Shown here in pieces: positions 15,853 through 22,356 of a stretch of 26,291 bases of DNA (position 1 is the first letter of the stretch; each line of letters opens with the position of its first letter). The stretch lies in IMG/VR virus record IMGVR_UViG_3300010354_000542, positions 1-26,291 of that record; one strand, given 5' to 3'. Source of the stretch: a virus. The translations under genes were made by a program, and so were the position numbers. The notes below the pieces were generated by a model that did no database searches, was not told where the DNA came from, and was given only the letters and a program-made list of their open reading frames with translations.

Positions 15853-18800
15853 ATGGCAAAATTACTTTCTAACACAAGAATTTACGGTACAGCCACAGTA
15901 GACACTCGTTTGTTTATCAACGGTGGATTGAGCGTACACTCAACAAATTCTGGTGTACTTCAAACACTAGGTGGTGTAGGAGTATGGGGAGGTATTTTTG
16001 CCAGCGGAGTTGTAACAGCAACAAGTTTTGTTGGCAATGTTACAGGAACAGCTAGCACAGCCACTACGTCAACGCAGGCCAATAATTTAAATGGCGGGAC
16101 AGCGGGTCAATTAGTCTATCAAAGTGCGGCCAATACTACAGCTTTTGCAGGTCCTGGCACCGCTGGACAGATTTTAGTTAGTGCCGGTACAAGCGCACCA
16201 ACATACACAAACACTTCAAGTATCTATGTTAATAGAGCAGTGACAGCAGATACGACACCATCCGCTACTGCAGCCACAAATCTTTCAGGTGGATTGCTAG
16301 GTCAGATACCTTATCAATTAGCAGCAGGCAGCACAGCATTTATTGGTACTGGCACTGCAGGCACAATACTGCAAATGGGCGCCAACACAGCAACATTTGT
16401 TGCAACATCCACAATATATGTAAACAGAGCTGTGCTTGCCGACAACGACGTAGGGGGTGCAGCTGGTGGATTGAGATATCAGACCGCGGCTAATGCCAGT
16501 ACCTTTCTGTCGATTGGCACTGCTGGACAAGTATTAACAGTAAACAGTGGTGCAACAGCACCACAGTGGACTACAACTGGTAGCATATACGCAGGGGCAG
16601 CAACCAGTGCAGTAAATTTATTTGGCGGGGCTGGCGGGAGCTTACCTTATCAAAGCGCAGCAAATGCCACAACAATGTTGAGCATTGGCTCAGCAAACTC
16701 TATTCTTGTTAGCAACGGTACTTCTCCAAGTTGGACAACCAGTCCTACCATCGGCGGTAATGTTACTATTGTAGGAAATTTAACCGTTCAAGGCACTACA
16801 GTCATCGTTGATAGCACAGTAACAAACATCAGCGATCCAATATTTGAAATTGGAACAGGGCCTAATGGTGCACTACCTTCCAGCGACGACGGCAAGGATA
16901 GAGGAATTGCATTTGATTGGCATAATGGTACGAGTGCAAGAACAGGTTTCTTTGGATTTGATAGAAGTACAGGATATTTTACATTCATTAGCAGTGCTTC
17001 AATTGTCAATGAAGTTGTATCTCCCGCTGGTGGAACTACAAGAGGAGCCCTTGATGTAAATCTTGCAGGAGGCACTTCCGGCCAATTAGTCTATCAAAGT
17101 GCTGCCAATACTACAGCATTTGCAGGACCAGGTACAGCCGGTCAACTTTTAGTCAGTGCCGGCACAAGTGCACCAACATATACAAATACCAGCAGTATCT
17201 ATGTTGGCTTTGCAAATCAGTCAAACCATTTGCTTGGCGGAGCAGCTGGCGGTATTCATTACCAAACAGGTGCAGGCGCCAGCACGTTCCTAGCAATTGG
17301 AACAGCAGGACAGATTCTACGTGTAAACGCAGGAGCAACAGCACCAGAATGGATTAGTACTTCATCGCTTTACAGTAATAGTGCAGTTAATGCTCAAACC
17401 TTGTTTGGTGGTACTGCAGGACAGTTAGTATATCAGAGCGGAGTTGGTGTTACCGCGTTTGCCGGTCCCGGCACAGCAGGTCAAATTTTAATCAGTGCTG
17501 GAACAAGTGCACCAACATATATAAACACCAGCAGTATCTATGTTGGCTTTTCAAACCAATCAAACCATTTACTTGGTGGAGCAGCTGGTGGTATTCATTA
17601 CCAAACAGGTGCAGGCGCCAGCACATTCCTATCAATTGGAACAGCAGGACAGGTACTTACAGTCAATGCAGGAGCAACAGCTCCGCAATGGAGTACCACA
17701 TCTTCGTTCTATGCGGGATTTGCAAATCAGTCAAATCATTTACTAGGCGGCACCGCCGGTCAGCTACATTATCAAACCGGTTCTGGTGCAAGTGCATTTG
17801 CAGGACCGGGTACAGCCGGACAGATCCTTGTAAGCGCAGGTACCAGCGCACCAACATACACAAACACTTCGAGCATATACGTAAACAGAGCTGTACTAGC
17901 AGATAATGATGTAGGCGGTGCAGCAGGCGGACTGCGTTATCAAACTGCAGCCAATGCAAGTACATTCTTGTCAATCGGCACTGCTGGCCAAATGCTGCGC
18001 GTAAACTCAGGCGCCACTGCACCTGAGTGGGTAGGAACTTCATCTATATACGTAAACAGAGCCGTGTTAGCAGATAGTGCTACCGGTAATGCAGGATCCG
18101 CTACAAATTTAGCTGGTGGAACGGCCGGACAGGTTCCTTATCAAACAGGAGCAGGAGCTACAAGTTTCTTTGGTCCTGGCACAGCAGGTCAAATTTTAGT
18201 CAGTGCTGGCACCAGCGCACCAACCTATACAAATACATCTAGCATTTATGTTAATGCTTCGGTAAGGGCAGATACTGTTTTAACAGTTGCTAGACCAAAC
18301 ACCGGACTACATTATCTAACATTTGTAGATAGCCACAACGCTAGCGCAACAGCTGAATCATTATATACAACCTCAACTATCAACTTAGATCCAAGAACTG
18401 GAAACGTCGCGTTAGGCACTACTGCAACATCAAACAAATTTGAAGTAGCCGGCTCTTATGGACAGTTGTTTAGTGTAGCCGATACTTTTACCGGTACCAT
18501 TTTTGCTGCTAGCGATATTTCAGGAATACCAAGTATAGAAGTATTAGATACAGGACTTGTAAAACTAGCTCAATACAACGGACAAGTTACTGTTAATACA
18601 GCAACTTCTATTTCTAGTAGCGGATTGACTGCATGGACAGCTACCTGGGTACGATCAATCATCGTAAATCAAAATGGCAGAATTGCCAGTTTAGGTGTAG
18701 GAACAGATGCTTCTGGAACGGCCGGTGAGATCCGCGCAACCAATGAAATTACAGCATATTATTCAGATCGTAGACTTAAAGATAATGTCAAGATAATCGA

Positions 18801-19116
18801 CAATCCGATAGACAAAATTTTATCTCTACATGGTATTACCTACACACCAAATGCTGTCGCAGCAAAATTTGGGTACGATCAAGGTAAGAAATTAGTGGGT
18901 GTATTTGCTGATGAGGTCGAAGCTGTTTTACCAGAAGCAGTTCGCCCAGCACCCTTCGATACAGATACTAACGGTACTAGCATTAGCGGTGATAACTATA
19001 AAACTGTTCAATACGAAAAACTAGTGCCTCTATTAATCGAAGCTGTAAAAGCACAGCAAAAATTAATTGAAAAATTAGAAAAAGATTTACAAACACTGAA
19101 ACAGGCGTTAAAATAA
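15853..19116 (+). CDS. Tail fibre with C-terminal S74 chaperone domain
   Basis: A 1087-residue fibre closely related to the 1106-residue one. It has a GGVGVWG module (about 36-56), 11 tile repeats, an inserted domain with DDGKDRGIAFDW and GFFGFDRSTGYFTFI (about 325-385), and an HYLTFVDSHNASATAESLYT segment (about 818-837). The C-terminus is an intramolecular chaperone of the endosialidase type (peptidase S74), about 969-1087, with the SDRRLK motif giving Ser971 and Lys976, spaced as in the self-cleaving Ser/Lys dyad of the family. A final Lys/Leu-rich coiled coil (about 1055-1087) should trimerise it. The family folds the trimeric fibre and is then usually cut off before the catalytic Ser, here releasing about 117 residues. 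A receptor-binding fibre is inferred. It has its own late-type box. Confidence 0.88.
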   Translation: MAKLLSNTRIYGTATVDTRLFINGGLSVHSTNSGVLQTLGGVGVWGGIFASGVVTATSFVGNVTGTASTATTSTQANNLNGGTAGQLVYQSAANTTAFAGPGTAGQILVSAGTSAPTYTNTSSIYVNRAVTADTTPSATAATNLSGGLLGQIPYQLAAGSTAFIGTGTAGTILQMGANTATFVATSTIYVNRAVLADNDVGGAAGGLRYQTAANASTFLSIGTAGQVLTVNSGATAPQWTTTGSIYAGAATSAVNLFGGAGGSLPYQSAANATTMLSIGSANSILVSNGTSPSWTTSPTIGGNVTIVGNLTVQGTTVIVDSTVTNISDPIFEIGTGPNGALPSSDDGKDRGIAFDWHNGTSARTGFFGFDRSTGYFTFISSASIVNEVVSPAGGTTRGALDVNLAGGTSGQLVYQSAANTTAFAGPGTAGQLLVSAGTSAPTYTNTSSIYVGFANQSNHLLGGAAGGIHYQTGAGASTFLAIGTAGQILRVNAGATAPEWISTSSLYSNSAVNAQTLFGGTAGQLVYQSGVGVTAFAGPGTAGQILISAGTSAPTYINTSSIYVGFSNQSNHLLGGAAGGIHYQTGAGASTFLSIGTAGQVLTVNAGATAPQWSTTSSFYAGFANQSNHLLGGTAGQLHYQTGSGASAFAGPGTAGQILVSAGTSAPTYTNTSSIYVNRAVLADNDVGGAAGGLRYQTAANASTFLSIGTAGQMLRVNSGATAPEWVGTSSIYVNRAVLADSATGNAGSATNLAGGTAGQVPYQTGAGATSFFGPGTAGQILVSAGTSAPTYTNTSSIYVNASVRADTVLTVARPNTGLHYLTFVDSHNASATAESLYTTSTINLDPRTGNVALGTTATSNKFEVAGSYGQLFSVADTFTGTIFAASDISGIPSIEVLDTGLVKLAQYNGQVTVNTATSISSSGLTAWTATWVRSIIVNQNGRIASLGVGTDASGTAGEIRATNEITAYYSDRRLKDNVKIIDNPIDKILSLHGITYTPNAVAAKFGYDQGKKLVGVFADEVEAVLPEAVRPAPFDTDTNGTSISGDNYKTVQYEKLVPLLIEAVKAQQKLIEKLEKDLQTLKQALK
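16093..18252 (+). repeat. Eleven tile repeats in the S74 fibre
   Basis: Eleven units of the same types as in the neighbouring fibre, in the order A B C D, inserted domain, A C A C A C A. The regular A-C alternation in the second half suggests duplication of an A+C pair. Confidence 0.85.
17191..17652 (+). repeat. Near-identical long direct repeat inside the S74 fibre
   Basis: Bases 17191-17313 and 17530-17652 are 123-base direct repeats offset by exactly 339 bases (113 codons). They encode the AGGIHYQTGAGASTFL unit and its upstream VGF(A/S)NQSNHLLGG linker with only a few base differences, far closer than other tile pairs. This indicates a recent in-frame duplication or gene conversion. Confidence 0.85.
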
Positions 19117-19170
19117 TGTTGTTGACTTTAGCAATAAATCAGTATTTAGAGATTGTGATTTTAACAATCA

Positions 19171-19177
19171 ATAAATA
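19171..19177 (+). promoter_or_regulatory. Late promoter box (ATAAATA)
   Basis: A perfect ATAAATA in the 83-base gap after the S74 fibre, 22 bases before the next ATG. A small hairpin (GATTGT 19151-19156 with ACAATC 19164-19169) lies just upstream; it has no T run, so it is not a convincing terminator. GGAG at about 19190-19193 gives the downstream gene a usable ribosome site. Confidence 0.62.
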
Positions 19178-19199
19178 TCTGCAGGTAACGGAGCCATAA

Positions 19200-19406
19200 A
19201 TGGGTACTTTACCTGCAACCGGATCTGCTATATCTTTTGGTAGAGTACAAAGTGCTTTCGACAACGGCGCCTACCCAAGATCAGCAGGCGCCAATATTAG
19301 ATTAGGTGGAACGCTCAATGTGCATATCGGTAGATCTACTACAGTTCAGACTTCGTTCTCCAGTGTGTTTGGCGGAAAAGACACGCCGTATACATATCCA
19401 ACTTAA
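19200..19406 (+). CDS. Small fibre-associated protein (LPxxGxxISF type)
   Basis: A 68-residue protein starting MGTLPATGSAISFGRVQSAF. The LPxxGxxISFxxVxxxF pattern resembles short phage proteins found beside tail-fibre and tape-measure genes, usually starting with LPxSGxISxxxI and ending in a Gly/Ser/Tyr-rich tail; here the tail is SSVFGGKDTPYTYP. It is likely a virion or fibre-associated component, but no activity is known to me. It follows a late box and lies 11 bases before an unrelated helical gene. The ATG is supported by GGAG six bases upstream. Confidence 0.6.
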   Translation: MGTLPATGSAISFGRVQSAFDNGAYPRSAGANIRLGGTLNVHIGRSTTVQTSFSSVFGGKDTPYTYPT

Positions 19407-19417
19407 CGGATTAAATT

Positions 19418-19894
19418 ATGAAACTCAAACTTAATGTTAATAAAATATTAGCAGCCGCATCTACGGCCCCATCTAAATGGTATCTCGATAATGTGGTTTA
19501 TCACGATAGAGGCACAGACCCTGCGGTGCTTACAGAATTCTTAAAAAGAATTAAGGCGTTGCAGGATCTCGGCACCAGTGCTGTTAAAGAAGAAAAAGAA
19601 GAATTAGCTATTCTAGTAGAACTTGCTAACGAAATGAATGAAAAAGAATGTGTGGAACTTCTTTCAAACAGTGATGAAAATGTTAGACAAAGATACATTG
19701 AATCAGTGGCAAGAAAAGCAGCCATTGAAGTTCTTTGTAACAATATAATCAAAGTAGAAACAATGGAAGAGCTGTGCAAACTAAGCCCAGAAGATTTTAT
19801 TCTTGCATCAAAGAGATCCCAGGATCTTATTAATGCAATTAAAGAATTAATTCTGCAAGGTGAAACTCTAAGTCAAGACGTTGCTGGTGCATGA
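19418..19894 (+). CDS. Unknown helical protein
   Basis: A 158-residue, Glu/Lys/Leu-rich protein that I do not recognise. It starts MKLKLNVNKILAAASTAPSK, then has a YLDNVVYHDRGT segment (about 22-33) followed by long amphipathic helices with clustered acidic and basic residues (about 55-150), consistent with a soluble helical bundle or partial coiled coil. It has no signal peptide, membrane segment or metal-binding motif. Its stop overlaps the glycosyltransferase start in ATGA, so the two are translationally coupled. Position after the fibre genes would fit a fibre assembly chaperone or an adaptor for the glycosyltransferase; both are guesses. Confidence 0.6.
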   Translation: MKLKLNVNKILAAASTAPSKWYLDNVVYHDRGTDPAVLTEFLKRIKALQDLGTSAVKEEKEELAILVELANEMNEKECVELLSNSDENVRQRYIESVARKAAIEVLCNNIIKVETMEELCKLSPEDFILASKRSQDLINAIKELILQGETLSQDVAGA

Positions 19895-20544
19895 AAAAAA
19901 GTGTTTTTACCTCCAGTCAATGGAGTTTGAAAAAAAGTAAACTAGCGGTTTTAATACCTTGCAGAGACATGTTGCATTCTGCTCATGCGCACTGTCTTGC
20001 TGCAATGGTCAAACTAAACACATCAAGCGGATTGGATACACACGTTGTAATGGATGCCAGCACGGTTCTGCTTACTCAGAGACAACGACTAGCCATTGAA
20101 GCTCAAAACATAGGCGCAGAATATATGTTATGGCTAGACAGCGACATCACGTTCCCAGCTACCACAGCACTGCGATTGCTTGCACACAACGAACCAGTTG
20201 TTGCAGCAAATTATATCAGACGCCAACTGCCAGCTAAAGGTGTTGCTTATAAAAAAATTGGTGATTGGGAAAATCCCCTACCATTTAAACCCAGCAATAA
20301 ACTAGCCACCATCGAAGGAATAGGTATGGGATGTATGTTGGTAAAGACCAGTATACTAGACGAAATGCCAAAGCCTTGGTTTGAATTTAAGTATACCCCA
20401 GAAAGCAACGATCATCTAGGCGAAGACATGGATTTCTGTATGAAGATTGCCAAGGCAGGCTATGAAATTAAAGTTGATACTAATCTAAGTATGGAGTTGA
20501 GACACTTAGGTACTTGGGCGTTTGGTCCAGATCTTATCAAATAA
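19891..20544 (+). CDS. GT-A fold glycosyltransferase
   Basis: A 217-residue protein resembling family-2-like, GT-A fold glycosyltransferases. After a basic N-terminus comes the strand LAVLIPCRDMLH (about 18-29). A DxD-type motif, DSD, at 83-85 (MLWLDSDITFP) would bind the metal and nucleotide-sugar. IEGIGMGCMLVK (about 141-152) is the acceptor-side strand. GEDMDFCMK (about 177-185) supplies the usual acidic catalytic region, and H205 (LRHLG) may be the third metal ligand. No membrane segment is present. The start overlaps the upstream gene by four bases. Its place at the end of the fibre block suggests glycosylation of virion proteins or of host surface sugars; the donor and acceptor are unknown. 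Confidence 0.8.
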   Translation: MKKSVFTSSQWSLKKSKLAVLIPCRDMLHSAHAHCLAAMVKLNTSSGLDTHVVMDASTVLLTQRQRLAIEAQNIGAEYMLWLDSDITFPATTALRLLAHNEPVVAANYIRRQLPAKGVAYKKIGDWENPLPFKPSNKLATIEGIGMGCMLVKTSILDEMPKPWFEFKYTPESNDHLGEDMDFCMKIAKAGYEIKVDTNLSMELRHLGTWAFGPDLIK

Positions 20545-20549
20545 GATCT
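20529..20549. terminator. Symmetric hairpin across two convergent stop codons
   Basis: A perfect inverted repeat, AGATCTTAT (20529-20537) and ATAAGATCT (20541-20549), with a CAA loop. It contains the TAA stop of the glycosyltransferase (20542-20544) and the TGA stop of the Nudix gene (20537-20539 on the minus strand). It is placed to act on both converging transcripts. Neither side has a strong T run, so it may stabilise 3' ends rather than terminate. Confidence 0.6.
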
Positions 20550-20968
20550 AATATTACTTCTAATTTTGTTTTGTTTGATTTATTATTCAAGCTAGTTTTG
20601 ACTGCTTGATGTAGCGGACGAGGCCAGTTGCCGTAGTTTACCCAAGCGTAACCTTGATGCTCTCCGTTGAGTACCGGAACAAATTCTTTTTCTACAATAA
20701 GGATATAAGTGTTATAGAAAAACTTTTCATCCTTAGAAATGTAAAGTTCTAAAGGAATTACTTTTTCTATATTTGCCACGCTACCAACTTCTTCGTTGAT
20801 TTCTCTGTTAAGAGTCTCAATGGGAGTTCGATCTATGCTTTCTCTTTGCCCGCCAACAAATCCCCAAACATCTTCTTTATTTCTTAATAAAAACAAAAAT
20901 CTTTTGGTATTTTTGGCAAGAATAATGCCACCGCTGCAGACTATATTGTTTAAAGTATCAGTCTCCAT
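20537..20968 (-). CDS. Nudix hydrolase
   Basis: A 143-residue protein of normal Nudix length. It has GG at 39-40 (VWGFVGGQRE) and the core REINEEVG at 55-62, the metal-binding part of the Nudix box that cleaves nucleoside diphosphates linked to another group. Relative to the usual GX5EX7REUXEEXGU box, the spacing from GG to RE is one residue longer and the first conserved Glu is not in register. The preceding strand CSGGIILAKNTKRFLFLLRN also fits. Substrates of phage Nudix enzymes range from NTPs and ADP-ribose to RNA caps; none can be chosen here. The ATG lies inside the end of gp15 (19-base overlap), so it is expressed with the gp14-gp15 unit. Confidence 0.85.
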   Translation of the reverse strand: METDTLNNIVCSGGIILAKNTKRFLFLLRNKEDVWGFVGGQRESIDRTPIETLNREINEEVGSVANIEKVIPLELYISKDEKFFYNTYILIVEKEFVPVLNGEHQGYAWVNYGNWPRPLHQAVKTSLNNKSNKTKLEVILDLI

Positions 20969-22344
20969 AACTCGCTGTCATAGACTCCGTCATAGCTCTT
21001 GCTCCACTCTCCGTCATCCCATTTGTATTGGATACCAGTATAAGCATTAGTTATGTATGTAACTTCTGTGACCTCTTGCGAATCGAATAGCACAGACCAA
21101 GCAGTGCCGTTCCATTCAATGATATCGTTGGCATTGGCTTGAAAATCACTGCCATCTGCATTTTTCCAAGCATCCGGACCATCGTAGCCGCCTGATCCAA
21201 ATTCATCGTTGACATTGATATTTTCTAAAATTAAATATCTTGTACCGTTCGTTTTGGTACTAGGATTAAAGGTTTCTGGATTAATAATTGCATCCACTGT
21301 GCCCCTACCTGATATAATTGTGTTTTCGGGAACAGTGTCAGAATCAATATTAAGGGCCATTTTAGTATCGTCTAAGGGATCTAAACTGATATACGCGACA
21401 ATTTCGTTCCCGTCACTCTTCTTTAATCTTAACTGACTTAATCCTGCTCTAAATGATCCAGGATAAAGATCTAAAATATTTCTCCAAGAATTATTAAAAT
21501 TTGGATTGTTTTTTTCTATTACCTGTTCTTGTTTAGTTCCTATTATTAATGTTGCAACGTTGTTTAACACTAAAAGATTAAAATTTCCAGGGACTGCGAC
21601 AACAGTGAATGCTTCACCACCGAGAGATTCTACAACTGCTTCTGCATCAGTATAAGCACTGGCGATCGCACCTTGAGGAGATACAAATGCACTGGCAATA
21701 ATTTTTGTTACTATTCCCATTTTCTTAACCTTTACAGGAGGTGTAATCCATGCATTGGTTTCAAAGATCATACTTAGAATGTCTATATCTTGTTCAAGAC
21801 CCTGCGGTACGTTTCTGCTGCTCCATGTCTGACTCTTAAGTCTAAGAGAGCTAATGCTGGTCCAGTCAATAAAATTGTCTGTAGTCTGTAGTTCTAAACT
21901 GGGAGTAAACAACACCACTATTTGCTCCCATATCTGTAGTTTTTGATCGGTGTTAGTGGTCCAAATATCTAAACCAAAGTCAATAGTATAGGGAGCAGGC
22001 ATCAGTCTTTCTATGGTGTAATTGGAGCCTTGTCTGTTCAAATACTCTTCACCGGATTCGTCAAACGCACGTTCTCTTACCTGTATCTTGCTGATAAATG
22101 ATGGATCCTGCATTCTAGTTTGATCAAACTGTAAATCTTTAATATAGCAAGCGATGAACGGAGCACTAGGCACTGTGTTTTCTGTATTCTTTTTAACTAT
22201 CTGCGCTACTTGTCTATTCATATCGCCATATGCAACAGGAATACGAGTTAGTTGTCCCTTAGCATCTTTATAACTAAAGTTACTCATTATTCTCATAAAT
22301 TGTGTAAGGTAACGTTTTACCTGTGCATCATAAAAGAAATCCAA
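20950..22344 (-). CDS. 15: Tail terminator / sheath-stabilising protein gp15
   Basis: A 464-residue homologue of T4 gp15, which forms a hexameric ring capping the tail and joining it to the neck. The N-terminal FFYDAQVKRYLTQFMRIMSN corresponds to the T4 gp15 start, FGYFYNSSFRRYATLMGDLF. Later parts also match: LTRIPVAYGD (about 32-41), MPAPYTIDFGLDIWTTNTDQ, and ETNAWITPPVKVKKMG (about 195-210; T4 has EVNGWMYPPV). T4 gp15 has 272 residues; this one has about 200 extra residues at the C-terminus, ending in Trp-rich repeats (IIEWNGTAWSVLF and IQYKWDDGEWSKSY). The start codon is TTG, supported by GGGAG six bases upstream and by the T4 alignment; later ATG codons would remove conserved residues. 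Confidence 0.88.
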   Translation of the reverse strand: MDFFYDAQVKRYLTQFMRIMSNFSYKDAKGQLTRIPVAYGDMNRQVAQIVKKNTENTVPSAPFIACYIKDLQFDQTRMQDPSFISKIQVRERAFDESGEEYLNRQGSNYTIERLMPAPYTIDFGLDIWTTNTDQKLQIWEQIVVLFTPSLELQTTDNFIDWTSISSLRLKSQTWSSRNVPQGLEQDIDILSMIFETNAWITPPVKVKKMGIVTKIIASAFVSPQGAIASAYTDAEAVVESLGGEAFTVVAVPGNFNLLVLNNVATLIIGTKQEQVIEKNNPNFNNSWRNILDLYPGSFRAGLSQLRLKKSDGNEIVAYISLDPLDDTKMALNIDSDTVPENTIISGRGTVDAIINPETFNPSTKTNGTRYLILENINVNDEFGSGGYDGPDAWKNADGSDFQANANDIIEWNGTAWSVLFDSQEVTEVTYITNAYTGIQYKWDDGEWSKSYDGVYDSELWRLIL

Positions 22345-22350
22345 TGTAGT

Positions 22351-22355
22351 CTCCC
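22351..22355 (-). promoter_or_regulatory. Shine-Dalgarno site fixing the TTG start of gp15
   Basis: On the minus strand GGGAG lies six bases before TTG (22342-22344), in the 12-base gap after gp14. It is one of the clearest ribosome sites in the window and supports this non-ATG start. Confidence 0.75.
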
Positions 22356-22356
22356 G

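Noticed and set aside
17663-18043. A 126-codon open frame on the minus strand inside the S74 fibre
   Set aside because: It lies wholly opposite repeated tile sequence, has a His/Leu/Arg-rich composition with no recognisable domain, and lacks a ribosome site; it is a by-product of the repeats.
12582-18252. Regularly spaced repeats as a possible CRISPR array
   Set aside because: Units are about 150 bases, diverged, in frame and coding, with no short identical repeats and unique spacers.
12582-18252. A diversity-generating retroelement acting on the fibres
   Set aside because: No reverse transcriptase gene or template repeat occurs in the window, and differences between copies are mainly at third codon positions instead of adenine-targeted changes.
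19151-19169. Small hairpin after the S74 fibre as a terminator
   Set aside because: The stem has only six pairs with a 7-base loop, is AT-rich and is followed by AATAAATA, not a T run.
19501-19779. A 92-codon minus-strand frame opposite the helical protein
   Set aside because: Its Ser/Leu-rich composition is what complementing a Glu/Lys-rich helical gene gives, and it has no start signals.
20796-21050. An 84-codon plus-strand frame across the Nudix-gp15 junction
   Set aside because: It is antisense to two recognisable proteins and has no ribosome site or domain.
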